From: an uncultured Synergistales bacterium | GTDB lineage: Bacteria; Synergistota; Synergistia; Synergistales; Aminobacteriaceae | Assembly: GCA_905235735.1 (NCBI GenBank) | Contig: CAJOMU010000014.1 | Location: 1-42,684 of the forward strand | Length of the DNA: 42,684 bases | Reading direction: 5' to 3' | Part shown: positions 1 through 7,765 of the stretch, piece after piece | Position numbering within the stretch: position 1 is the first letter of the stretch | Layout: each line of letters starts with the position of its first letter | Notes under the pieces: model-generated | Told to the model about the DNA's origin: nothing | The model's input: only the letters and a program-made list of their open reading frames with translations | Database searches by the model: none | Position numbers and translations under genes: made by a program

Positions 1-85
1 AATTAACGCCTTTGGAGAGGACGTAAGACACAGGCAGAACATCGCGGTGCAGCCTCGTAGAATTAGGAAGCTCCAGCCTCTGTAG
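1..85 (+). CDS. tnpB: TnpB (IS200/IS605 RNA-guided nuclease), C-terminal end only
   Basis: The frame from base 2 is open and ends at TAG 83-85. It encodes 27 residues starting INAFGEDVRH and ending RIRKLQPL. The INAxGxxVR pattern followed by a basic tail is typical of the extreme C-terminus of TnpB proteins, just after the last RuvC motif (DRDxNA), which would lie left of the window. TnpB is the RNA-guided nuclease of IS200/IS605 and IS607 elements; its guide RNA (omegaRNA) normally overlaps the 3' end of the gene and the right end of the element. The hairpin right after this frame supports the call. Nothing can be said about whether the missing part is intact or nuclease-active. Confidence 0.7.
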   Translation, partial: INAFGEDVRHRQNIAVQPRRIRKLQPL

Positions 86-103
86 GCGGAGTAGTTCACT
101 CAA
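65..103 (+). mobile_element. Right end of an IS200/IS605-type element (terminal hairpin, probable omegaRNA 3' scaffold)
   Basis: Bases 71-91 form a hairpin: CTCC (71-74) pairs with GGAG (88-91), A75 is bulged, GCC (76-78) pairs with GGC (85-87), and the loop is TCTGTA. It follows the tnpB stop and is followed by GTAGTTCACTCAA. Subterminal imperfect hairpins with an unpaired base are the recognition structures of TnpA(Y1) transposases, and they also form the end of the TnpB omegaRNA. The exact element boundary is uncertain: TCAC ends at 99 and TCAA ends at 103, and either could be the cleavage tetranucleotide. The ptsH ribosome-binding site begins only a few bases later. Confidence 0.6.
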
Positions 104-125
104 CATGAAAGGAAGTATGAGTTAC

Positions 126-383
126 ATGAAAGAATTTACGTACCGCATCACTGATCCAGTAGGTATTCACGCACGTCCGGCAGGTTTACTCGTCAAAGAA
201 GCCAAGAACTTCAAGAGCACAATCACATTCATCAAAGGTGAGAAAAGTGCAAAGGCAACTTCCCTCATGAAACTGATGGGAATGGGAATCGTTCAGAACG
301 ATGAAGTAACAATCCGCGTTGAAGGTGAAGACGAAGATACCTGCGCCGCCGCAATCGAGAAGTTCATGAAGGAGCATTTCTAG
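126..383 (+). CDS. ptsH: HPr, phosphocarrier protein of the PTS
   Basis: Small cytoplasmic phosphocarrier that takes phosphate from enzyme I on a histidine. With the start at ATG 126 the protein is 85 residues, the phosphoryl-acceptor histidine in GIHARPAG is exactly His15, and the regulatory serine in ATSLMKLMG is exactly Ser46, both canonical positions. Upstream in-frame ATGs exist at 105 and 117, but only the 126 start has a well-placed AAAGGAAG (108-115). Ser46 means control by an HPr kinase/phosphorylase is possible, though no such gene is in the window. ptsI follows after one base. No enzyme II gene is nearby, so the sugar target is unknown. No promoter is seen between the IS element end and this gene. 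Confidence 0.95.
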   Translation: MKEFTYRITDPVGIHARPAGLLVKEAKNFKSTITFIKGEKSAKATSLMKLMGMGIVQNDEVTIRVEGEDEDTCAAAIEKFMKEHF

Positions 384-384
384 T

Positions 385-2130
385 ATGCAGACCTTCAAGG
401 GCATCAAGATAGTAAACGGGATCGCAATAGGCAAAATCAAAATCTACAAAGTACCCGTTTACACAATCAATGAGGAACTCGTAAGCGATACAGCCGCAGA
501 ATTAGACCGCTTTGAAGCTGCACGCCTAAAAGTTCAGGAACAGCAAAACGCTCTTGCATGTAAAGTCAGCAAAGAAGAAGCCGGAATCTTTGAGGCTCAC
601 GCAATGATGCTCGATGATGATGATTTAATCGATTCATGCAAGGAAATCATTGATGAAGGACATTCCGCAGAGTACGCAGTTCGTGAAGGTTTCGATGCCG
701 CCGCTAAGATGTTCAGCGAGATGGAAGATGAATACTTCAGAGCAAGAAGCGCAGATGTTATCGACCTGAAGAATTCAATGCTCGATGTCCTCTTCGGTAC
801 TGACACCGAAAGCCTTCAGGGTAATGAACCCGCAATACTCGTCGCTGAAGATATGACTCCTTCTGACACAGTGAAGCTCGATAAATCATTGCTACTTGGC
901 CTCGTAACTCGTCAGGGAAGCTCGAACAGCCACACTGCAATCTTAGCGCGAAGCATGAACTGGCCGACATTGATTCAGTGTCATGATATTACTGATGACT
1001 GCGACGGAAAATTTGCCATTCTCGACGGATATAACTCATGCATTTACGTTGAACCCGACCAGTATCTGATCGATGAACTCTCAGCAAAGCAGGCAGAGGA
1101 TAAAGCTCGTGAGGCCAAGCTGAAAGAACTGAAAGGTCAGCCAAGCGTAACGAAAGACGGCTACAAGGTCAGGCTCTATGCGAACATCGGAGGCCCTAAA
1201 GATGTTGCCGCTGTACTCGAAAATGATGCTGAAGGCGTTGGTCTCTTCAGGTCTGAATTCGTGTACCTGAACAGCAAGACAGACCCGACCGAAGATGAAC
1301 AGTTTGCGGCCTACAAGAAAGTTCTTGAGGGACTTGCACCGAGATTAGTCATAATCAGAACATGCGATATAGGCGCAGATAAGACAATTGACTATATGCA
1401 TCTCGGAAAGGAAGATAACCCCGCATTAGGATTCAGGGCTGTGCGAATTTGTCTGAACCGAAGAGATTTCTTCAAGCGTCAGTTACGTGCATTGCTCAGA
1501 GCATCAGCGTTCGGCAATCTCGGAATCATGTTCCCGATGATAATTTCACGCTGGGAAGTTCAGGAGTGCAAGGAGATTCTCGAAGAATGCAGGCAGGAAC
1601 TCAAAGCCGAAGGGAAAGCAATGGGAGACGAAATCGAAATAGGCATCATGATTGAAACTCCTGCAGCCGCCCTTTGTGCCGATGAACTTGCAGAGGAAGT
1701 TGATTTCTTCTCGCTCGGAACTAACGACCTCACTCAGTACACATGCGCTATCGACCGTCAGAGTGCTAATCTTGAGAGATTCGCGGATACACATCATCCG
1801 GCAGTGTTGAAACTCATTCGCGAGACGATTGAAGCAGGCCACAGACATAACACATGGGTGGGTATCTGCGGTGAACTCGGAGCTGATCCGACACTCACAG
1901 AGGAATTCCTGAAGTGGGGCGTTGATGAACTCTCTGTGAACCCGAAGAGCATTCTGCCTCTGCGCGGGAATGTCAGAAATGTCGACTTATCGAAATATAA
2001 AACTGAATCCCCGAAGCCGAAAGCTGAACCTGAAGTACAAGCTGAAGTGAAGCCGGAAGTGAAACCGGAAGCTAAACCTGAAGTTAAAGCTGAAAAGCCA
2101 AAGGGATTTTTTGGGAGGTTATTCGGATAA
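385..2130 (+). CDS. ptsI: PTS enzyme I (PEP-protein phosphotransferase) with charged C-terminal tail
   Basis: Transfers phosphate from phosphoenolpyruvate to HPr. The phosphohistidine domain carries the active histidine at about His183 in QGSSNSHTAILAR. The C-terminal PEP-binding TIM-barrel ends with the active-site cysteine at about Cys495 in GICGELGAD and with VNPKSILPLR. At 581 residues it is slightly longer than the usual 570-575. The excess is a roughly 40-residue tail of Lys-Pro-Glu repeats (from about residue 541) ending GFFGRLFG, which is not part of the canonical fold. The gene starts one base after ptsH and its stop overlaps the next start (TAATG), so the three genes form a tight operon. 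Confidence 0.95.
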   Translation: MQTFKGIKIVNGIAIGKIKIYKVPVYTINEELVSDTAAELDRFEAARLKVQEQQNALACKVSKEEAGIFEAHAMMLDDDDLIDSCKEIIDEGHSAEYAVREGFDAAAKMFSEMEDEYFRARSADVIDLKNSMLDVLFGTDTESLQGNEPAILVAEDMTPSDTVKLDKSLLLGLVTRQGSSNSHTAILARSMNWPTLIQCHDITDDCDGKFAILDGYNSCIYVEPDQYLIDELSAKQAEDKAREAKLKELKGQPSVTKDGYKVRLYANIGGPKDVAAVLENDAEGVGLFRSEFVYLNSKTDPTEDEQFAAYKKVLEGLAPRLVIIRTCDIGADKTIDYMHLGKEDNPALGFRAVRICLNRRDFFKRQLRALLRASAFGNLGIMFPMIISRWEVQECKEILEECRQELKAEGKAMGDEIEIGIMIETPAAALCADELAEEVDFFSLGTNDLTQYTCAIDRQSANLERFADTHHPAVLKLIRETIEAGHRHNTWVGICGELGADPTLTEEFLKWGVDELSVNPKSILPLRGNVRNVDLSKYKTESPKPKAEPEVQAEVKPEVKPEAKPEVKAEKPKGFFGRLFG

Positions 2131-3029
2131 TGTTATACGGAGCATTAGAAGCCGGCGGTACAAAGATGATCTGTGCTGTCGGAAATGAAGACGGACAGAT
2201 TTTAGATCAGGTATCAATCCCAACATTAACACCTGATGAGACTATGCCCAAAGTGCTGGAGTTCTTCAAGGCAAAACTCGAAGGCGTACCTGATGACGAT
2301 AAAATTAAGGCAGTAGGTATAGCGAGCTTTGGGCCTGCGGATGTTCGGAAAAATTCAAGAACTTACGGAAATATCCTCAATACTCCAAAAATTGCATGGA
2401 GGAATTTCCCGATGCTAAAGACATTTAAAGATGCACTCGGTGATATTCCTTTTGGTTTTGACACTGACGTAAATGGCTCGCTTCTCGGTGAAGTTACATG
2501 GGGATGTGCAAAAGGTCTCACTGATGCTGTATACTTCACGATTGGAACAGGCATAGGAATGGGTGCAATGTCAGGAGGCAATCTCATTCACGGAATGCTT
2601 CACCCTGAACCAGGACATATAGCAATGTCAGTCATTCCTGGTGATGAGTACAAAGGACACTGCCCTTCACACGGTGCATGTTTCGAGGGTATGGCATCAG
2701 GGCCTGCAATTCAGGACAGATGGGGCAAGCCAGCAAAGGAACTCGCAGACAATGATGCAGTGTGGGAACTTGAAGCGAGATATTTAGCTCAGGCAATGAC
2801 AGCTGTAACTTACATGCTCAGCCCTCAGAAAATTATTCTCGGCGGTGGAGTTATGTCTCAGCCTCAGCTGTTCCCGTTAGTACGCAAATATGTCCTTGAG
2901 AATATCAACGGATATATCGACACGAAGGAACTGCGCAATATCAACAGCTACATCACACCGGCAGCATTAAACGGCAATCAGGGCGTAATGGGGGCAATTA
3001 AGCTCGCAGTCATGGCCTCAGAGGAATAA
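2130..3029 (+). CDS. ROK-family sugar kinase (fructokinase/glucokinase-like)
   Basis: Predicted cytoplasmic ATP-dependent hexose kinase of the ROK family. Visible motifs are the N-terminal phosphate-binding EAGGTK (residues 7-12), FDTDVNGSLLGE, the GTGIGMGAM glycine motif, and the zinc-type segment EPGHIA...CPSHGACFEGMASGPA, which resembles fructokinases of the YdhR/ScrK-like group. Length (299) is typical. Its ATG overlaps the ptsI stop by one base, so it is translationally coupled to the PTS genes, which suggests that the phosphorelay and this kinase serve one carbohydrate route. Substrate choice between fructose, glucose and mannose cannot be decided from motifs alone. Confidence 0.85.
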   Translation: MLYGALEAGGTKMICAVGNEDGQILDQVSIPTLTPDETMPKVLEFFKAKLEGVPDDDKIKAVGIASFGPADVRKNSRTYGNILNTPKIAWRNFPMLKTFKDALGDIPFGFDTDVNGSLLGEVTWGCAKGLTDAVYFTIGTGIGMGAMSGGNLIHGMLHPEPGHIAMSVIPGDEYKGHCPSHGACFEGMASGPAIQDRWGKPAKELADNDAVWELEARYLAQAMTAVTYMLSPQKIILGGGVMSQPQLFPLVRKYVLENINGYIDTKELRNINSYITPAALNGNQGVMGAIKLAVMASEE

Positions 3030-3044
3030 GAAGCACATAAGCTC

Positions 3045-3080
3045 AAGCCCCCTGTTTTGATGTTAAAGCGGGGGGTTAAT
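3045..3080 (+). terminator. Probable terminator after the ptsHI-ROK operon
   Basis: AAGCCCCC (3045-3052) pairs with GGGGGGTT (70-77 of the same hundred, 3070-3077) around a loop of about 17 bases. The run after it (TTAATCTA) is poor in T, so termination may be partial. The hairpin sits between the ROK kinase stop and the cheW ribosome-binding site. Confidence 0.55.
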
Positions 3081-3105
3081 CTATACGCAAAGAAGGTAAA
3101 ATCTT

Positions 3106-3636
3106 TTGGCAGATATTCAGAAAACAGATGCTACTCAGAAAGAAATCAATCAGGACTTCAGAGACATAGACGTAGAATCACTCGGTGAAGAACATATCAA
3201 TCTCGTATTCACGCTTGGACGTGAGAACTTTGGCGTTGATGTAAACATGGTACGTGAAATAGTTCGCGTTCCTTCATTCATTACACGCGTTCCTAATGCA
3301 CCGTCATACATTCGGGGTGTGATTAATCTTCGCGGCACAATAGTTCCAGTGTTCGATATGCAGATGAAAATAGGAATGAGTCATAGTCCGCTTACTGATG
3401 AGGCAAGAATTGTAGTTATTGCGATAAATGATGTTCAGTTTGGAATGATAGTGAATTCAGTTCGTGAAGTCCTTACGATTTATGATTCACAGCTTGAAGT
3501 TGCAACAAAGTTATCATCATCAATAGACAGGCGTTATGTCCTCTGGGTAGCTAAACCCGCAGATGACAGACTGATATTGCTTCTTGATGTGTCGAGTTTA
3601 TTCGAGCTTGACCAGATACTTGAAGACAGCGAATAG
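3106..3636 (+). CDS. cheW: CheW-like chemotaxis adaptor protein
   Basis: Adaptor that links chemoreceptors to the CheA kinase at the inner face of the membrane. The CheW fold covers about residues 28-170: INLVFTLGRENFGVDVNMVREIVR at the start, PNAPSYIRGVINLRGTIVPVFDM in the middle, and VLTIYDSQLEVATKLSSS later. There is an N-terminal extension of about 27 residues before the domain. The start is TTG at 3106 behind GAAGGT (3092-3097); no better-placed ATG is available. No receptor, CheA or other chemotaxis gene is in the window, so this is an isolated cheW. The amidase gene follows after 13 bases. Confidence 0.9.
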   Translation: MADIQKTDATQKEINQDFRDIDVESLGEEHINLVFTLGRENFGVDVNMVREIVRVPSFITRVPNAPSYIRGVINLRGTIVPVFDMQMKIGMSHSPLTDEARIVVIAINDVQFGMIVNSVREVLTIYDSQLEVATKLSSSIDRRYVLWVAKPADDRLILLLDVSSLFELDQILEDSE

Positions 3637-3649
3637 AATGCATTGACTG

Positions 3650-5629
3650 ATGCGTAAAATTTTTCTCAGCATATTCTTTCTGCTGATTCTTTCTGCATGT
3701 GCTTTCGCTGATGCAATGGTCTTCAGGGGTACAGGCAATATTGGTTCTGTTCCGTCCATCGATAATGCATCAGGATTATGCGTTCCGGTTGAGAATGTCG
3801 GTGTGCTTATGGGATTTAAATCTTCGCGCGTCGGTGATGAATTGATTCTCACAAGGGGTAATGTTCAGCTCAGAGTGATATTGAATTCTGCTGCTGCATG
3901 GAAAGGTTATTCAATCATTCCGTTATACTCCGCTCCGTTTGAACAGGACGGTAAAATATGGATTGATTCTCAGAGTGCAGCATCACTTTTTCATGAAGGA
4001 AGCAGATTGCGTTTCGTGAAGTCTTCAGGCAACTCTATGGTTGCAATCGCTAAGGATACATCAAAGAGTGAAGTTGAGTTCGGGAAGTTCAATGAAGAAC
4101 CTAAACCTGAAGTTCCTGCACCAACTCCAACACCTGAACCTAAACCAACACCTGCGCCTGCACCTAAACCTGCGCCTGCACCGACACCTGAACCTAAACC
4201 AACACCTGCGCCGACACCTGCGCCTGAACCTAAACCTGCGCCTGCACCAACACTTGAACCTAAACCAACACCGACACCTGCACCCGCAGTGAATACTACA
4301 GTTACGGCAACAAGGAGTACGGGAGGGAAATCACAGCCAAGATACGAGACATTCAAGCCCGATGATAAGAAGACCGAACGAGGCGAAAATTACAGCGGAA
4401 CGATTCAGGGTATCAGGTGGACTACATCAGAGAGTACACAGAAGAAGATACGTGCGGTAATCACTACGGATGAAAATGCAGACCCTCAGGTATTCATGAG
4501 TGATGGAAGTTTACACGCATTGTTCTCATCAAGTCTTGAGAGTTCAGCGGGAATAGCTTCACCGTACTCTAACATTAAGGCTGAGATTATACGCAGGGAT
4601 AACGGCATAGAGCTTGTGTTTCATGCTGAAGGCATAACTAAGGCTGAGAAGTTAGTGCTATCATCTCCAAGACGAATCGCGTTTGAATTCTTTTACCCAT
4701 TAAGCACAAATATCGTTCAGGTTAATCCCTCAACGAATCAGAAAGTTAATCAGGATACTATCACTGCACCCATTACCGCAAAGAACCCTGAGCCGCCTAA
4801 ACCCAAAGTGAATCCTGTGCCTAAGAACTCAGACCCGATAGTCATCATCAATGATAAAGACGTGACCGTACAAAATCCGCCTGTAAAGACTAATCAGACC
4901 ACAATTACGATTCCTACAACACCAACATCAAACGTAAGGAGTAATCTCACGGGAGGATTGAAGACCGTAGTTGTTGATGCAGGTCATGGAGGAAAAGATC
5001 CGGGAGCATCGGATAATGGTGTAACTGAGAAGAATGTTAATCTCGCAGTCGCTCTTGAACTTGAACGCGAATTATTATCACGAGGCTTCAATGTCGTCAT
5101 GACCAGACGCACGGACGTTTATCTTAAACTTCAGGAACGCACTGACATTGCGAATCAGGTCAACGCAGACTTATTCGTTAGTATTCATGTAAACGCATTG
5201 CCGTCAAAGAAATCTACAACAGGAATTGAAGTTTATATCATGGCCCTTCCGACAGATAAAGATGCTATGAACCTCGCAAAGGTCGAGAACAGAGAATACG
5301 TTGAAGGAAAAGGTTTCGATACTGCGAACGTTGACAGAAGAACAGAAATGCTATTACGAATACTCGGAGATATGCAGCAGAACAATAAAATCTCAGAGAG
5401 TACGGACTTTGCTGCGGCACTCTATAATTCAGGAGTGTTGAGCGGACTTCCAATGAGACGAGTTGCACAAGCACCGTTCTTCGTTCTCAGGGGAGCAGGA
5501 ATGCCGGCAGTGCTGCTTGAAATAGGATTCGTAACTAATGAGAATGAATCGAGACTGCTCACACAGCAGGCATATCAAAATAAAATCGCCAGATCTATGG
5601 CAGAAGGCATAACGAAATATTTGAACTAA
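3650..5629 (+). CDS. N-acetylmuramoyl-L-alanine amidase (Amidase_3) with AMIN domain and proline-rich linker
   Basis: Exported peptidoglycan hydrolase that cuts the amide bond between MurNAc and the stem peptide. Order: signal sequence (1-20), a copper-amine-oxidase-N-like domain (about 25-140), a Pro/Thr/Ala/Lys linker (about 145-215), an AMIN-type localisation domain (about 245-350), a second linker, and the catalytic Amidase_3 domain (about 438-657). The four expected zinc/catalytic residues are present: His446 (DAGHGG), Glu460 (TEKN), His513 (SIHVNA) and Glu624 (LLEIGFVTN). The leader reads [13 protein letters not shown] fits a lipobox, but AFA-DA also fits signal peptidase I, so anchoring is uncertain. 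There is no clear Shine-Dalgarno; coupling to cheW, which ends 13 bases upstream, is likely. Confidence 0.93.
   Translation: MRKIFLSIFFLLILSACAFADAMVFRGTGNIGSVPSIDNASGLCVPVENVGVLMGFKSSRVGDELILTRGNVQLRVILNSAAAWKGYSIIPLYSAPFEQDGKIWIDSQSAASLFHEGSRLRFVKSSGNSMVAIAKDTSKSEVEFGKFNEEPKPEVPAPTPTPEPKPTPAPAPKPAPAPTPEPKPTPAPTPAPEPKPAPAPTLEPKPTPTPAPAVNTTVTATRSTGGKSQPRYETFKPDDKKTERGENYSGTIQGIRWTTSESTQKKIRAVITTDENADPQVFMSDGSLHALFSSSLESSAGIASPYSNIKAEIIRRDNGIELVFHAEGITKAEKLVLSSPRRIAFEFFYPLSTNIVQVNPSTNQKVNQDTITAPITAKNPEPPKPKVNPVPKNSDPIVIINDKDVTVQNPPVKTNQTTITIPTTPTSNVRSNLTGGLKTVVVDAGHGGKDPGASDNGVTEKNVNLAVALELERELLSRGFNVVMTRRTDVYLKLQERTDIANQVNADLFVSIHVNALPSKKSTTGIEVYIMALPTDKDAMNLAKVENREYVEGKGFDTANVDRRTEMLLRILGDMQQNNKISESTDFAAALYNSGVLSGLPMRRVAQAPFFVLRGAGMPAVLLEIGFVTNENESRLLTQQAYQNKIARSMAEGITKYLN
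4099..4287 (+). repeat. Degenerate proline-rich coding repeat inside the amidase gene
   Basis: The segment encodes a low-complexity linker made of EPKPTPAP-like octads and shorter APTP/APKP units. The DNA repeats CCTGAACCTAAACC and ACACCTGCGCC blocks several times, so length changes by slippage are plausible. The long open frames seen on the opposite strand here (Gly/Ala-rich) are a by-product of this composition. Confidence 0.8.
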
Positions 5630-5647
5630 AAAGGAGGAGTTTATGAA

Positions 5648-6436
5648 TTGCCCTCAGTCAGACGAACAAGAACATCATCAGAAACAGCCTCATCATTAGC
5701 TGAACGTGAACAGCGTGTGAGAGTCCCAACACACAGACGAAGACAGGCACGTCAGGAAGCAATCAGGAGGCAGCCTGCAAGACAGAGAGTGAATTACGAA
5801 GATAATTACGATGATAACAAACCTACACCGTTACTCTTCAAGATATTAATGCTTGTCGGGTTAATACTTCTATTCTTTGTGGCAGGTTATATAGGCGCAT
5901 CATGGGTTGTTGAGTTCTTCAACAGAAAATTACTGCTCAAACCTGAAGACAGAATCGAGAAGCAGGAAGACCTCTCAAGTTTCCAGAACGCAGAACATGA
6001 ACGCGTAACTCAGAACGCAGTGAAAGCAGGTGAAGGAGTTCCGCAGATAACGATAAACATTTATCACGTTGAAGATGACGCACTTTCAGAGACGCAGAAG
6101 AAATTCATCTCACGCACTCAGGAAGACAATATCAGAGATGCAGTAACGGAATTGCTATCACTGAGTACAGTTCCTAACACAGATAAAATCAAACTGCTTC
6201 ACGTATTCAGGAATGGTGATACTGCCTTTCTTGATATGTCGGGGCAGTTTGTCTCTGCTCTTGATTCAATGGGTCAGCGTAAAAGTCAGTTACTGCTCAC
6301 GGGAATAGTGAGAACATTGCAGGAAAATTTTTCGCCGATTGAGCAGGTTAGATTTCTGATTGATTCAAAGCCTCCAAAATCAGGAGGAACAGTTGAACTT
6401 GGCCGTGCATGGAAGATGCCTAAGAAAACATCATGA
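5648..6436 (+). CDS. Membrane-anchored GerMN-domain protein
   Basis: Predicted type II membrane protein: a basic, Arg-rich cytoplasmic N-terminus (residues 1-55), one transmembrane helix (about 62-83), then an extracytoplasmic GerMN domain (about 135-255) with INIYHVEDDAL, AVTELLSLS, TAFLDMSGQF and IEQVRFLIDSKPPKSGGTVELG. GerMN domains occur in sporulation proteins and in many non-sporulating bacteria next to amidases, where a cell-wall role is presumed. The start is TTG 5648, 10 bases after AGGAGG (5632-5637). An ATG at 5643 is better placed but opens a different frame that stops after 18 codons. The gene follows the amidase by 18 bases and overlaps rdgB. Confidence 0.85.
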   Translation: MPSVRRTRTSSETASSLAEREQRVRVPTHRRRQARQEAIRRQPARQRVNYEDNYDDNKPTPLLFKILMLVGLILLFFVAGYIGASWVVEFFNRKLLLKPEDRIEKQEDLSSFQNAEHERVTQNAVKAGEGVPQITINIYHVEDDALSETQKKFISRTQEDNIRDAVTELLSLSTVPNTDKIKLLHVFRNGDTAFLDMSGQFVSALDSMGQRKSQLLLTGIVRTLQENFSPIEQVRFLIDSKPPKSGGTVELGRAWKMPKKTS

Positions 6437-7032
6437 TGTTCGAGAAATTAATCATAGCGACGGGGAACGCAGGAAAGTATAAGGAGTTCAAAGAGATAAT
6501 ACGTTCATGCACAGATAAGTTTGCAAATGAGATTGTCTTTGCTCCTGATATTGCGAAGATGATTGTCGATGAAACCGGCAGGAACTATTCAGAAAATGCA
6601 ATGCTCAAGGCCAAAGCATGGTCAGAACTATCCGGACTTCCCTGTCTTGCTGATGACAGCGGCCTTGAAGTTGATGCATTAGACGGAGCACCTGGCTTGT
6701 TTTCCGCGAGAATCATTCACGGGAATGACGTTGAAAAAGTCTCATGGCTTCTTCATGAACTCGAACACGAAGCAGAACGCAATGCACATTTCACAGCTTC
6801 ACTTGCGCTTTCAGTTCCGAATGAATATATTCTCATCACTGAAGGTCATTGCTATGGAATGATTGCAGATTCCCCCAGAGGCATTAACGGTTTCGGATAT
6901 GACCCTGTATTTATCCCTGACGGATATGAATTAACGTTCGCAGAATTATCGCAGGAAATTAAGAATCATATCTCACACAGAGCAGACGCTTTCAAAAAAT
7001 TAATCTCATTCACACAGAATAAATATGCATGA
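6433..7032 (+). CDS. rdgB: XTP/dITP diphosphatase (non-canonical purine NTP pyrophosphatase)
   Basis: House-cleaning enzyme of the HAM1/RdgB family that hydrolyses dITP, XTP and related nucleotides to monophosphates, keeping deaminated bases out of DNA. Family motifs in order: IIATGNAGKYKEF (N-terminal NTP-binding segment), ETGRNYSENAMLKAKAW, CLADDSGLEVDALDGAPGLFSAR, INGFGYDPVFIP, and EIKNHISHRADAF near the end. Length of 199 is normal. The start overlaps the preceding stop (ATGATG at 6433 and 6436; the second ATG is an equally possible start), and the gene overlaps the next one by 8 bases. Confidence 0.95.
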   Translation: MMFEKLIIATGNAGKYKEFKEIIRSCTDKFANEIVFAPDIAKMIVDETGRNYSENAMLKAKAWSELSGLPCLADDSGLEVDALDGAPGLFSARIIHGNDVEKVSWLLHELEHEAERNAHFTASLALSVPNEYILITEGHCYGMIADSPRGINGFGYDPVFIPDGYELTFAELSQEIKNHISHRADAFKKLISFTQNKYA

Positions 7033-7750
7033 GAATTATACATGTGATGAGTTCTTCAATGGGAGATTGAAACTCTTTCAGCCTCTCGAAGGGCCTCGCA
7101 TTAATCTCGACACAATATTGTTATCATCATGGGTTAAACTGCGTTCTCACGATAAGCAAATCATTGAGGCTGGCTGTGCATCAGGTGCAATATCTCTCAT
7201 ACTGGCCATGAAATTTGGATTGAAGGTTCATGTTACAGGTCTTGAGATTCAGAGTGAGCTTGCTGAACTTGCCAGACGTAACGCAGAGATGAATTCAATC
7301 AGAAATGCAGAGTTCATTAACGGAGACCTCAGAGACAAAAATATATTCCCTCGTGAAGTATTTGATGTTCTCGTAATCAATCCTCCGTATGAATCGCTCT
7401 CAAGAGGAAGACTGAGCAGTGATACATCACGTTCAACAGCAAGGCTTGAAGTGTCATGCACGATTAATGATGTAGGAGACTTTGCATTTCGTGTGCTCAA
7501 GAGCAAGGGCAGAATGTTTTCGGTGTTTAGTTCTGAGAGATTAGACGCATTTATAAATGCAATGACTTCACATAGAATCATTCCCAAGAGAATCAGGTTT
7601 GTATATCCGTTCATGAACTATAATTCAGGAATATTTTTATCTGAATGCATAAAGAATGCCGGTGAAGGTGTAAGCATACTGCCGCCTCTGATAGTGCGGG
7701 ATGAGAATCACAATTACACTAAGGAATTATTGGAGTCATATGAATTTTAA
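7025..7750 (+). CDS. tRNA1(Val) (adenine-37-N6)-methyltransferase-like protein (TrmN6/YfiC family)
   Basis: Class I SAM-dependent methyltransferase. The cofactor loop reads IIEAGCASGAISLILA (about residues 46-61), an acidic residue after the second strand is in VTGLEIQ, and the catalytic motif is NPPY (VINPPYE, about 119), typical of N6-adenine methyltransferases. The N-terminal segment FNGRLKLFQPLEGPRINLDTILLSSW matches the TrmN6 pattern (in that family, a YRFSLDAVLLA-like stretch). Assignment to adenine 37 of tRNA-Val is by family and not proven. It overlaps rdgB by 8 bases and precedes the phosphoesterase by 15 bases. Confidence 0.85.
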   Translation: MHENYTCDEFFNGRLKLFQPLEGPRINLDTILLSSWVKLRSHDKQIIEAGCASGAISLILAMKFGLKVHVTGLEIQSELAELARRNAEMNSIRNAEFINGDLRDKNIFPREVFDVLVINPPYESLSRGRLSSDTSRSTARLEVSCTINDVGDFAFRVLKSKGRMFSVFSSERLDAFINAMTSHRIIPKRIRFVYPFMNYNSGIFLSECIKNAGEGVSILPPLIVRDENHNYTKELLESYEF

Positions 7751-7765
7751 GGAGAAGATAGGACA

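Noticed and set aside
3991-4356. 121-codon Gly/Ala/Val-rich open frame on the minus strand
   Set aside because: It is the mirror of the amidase's proline-rich linker; the skewed composition removes stop codons. No ribosome-binding site or domain.
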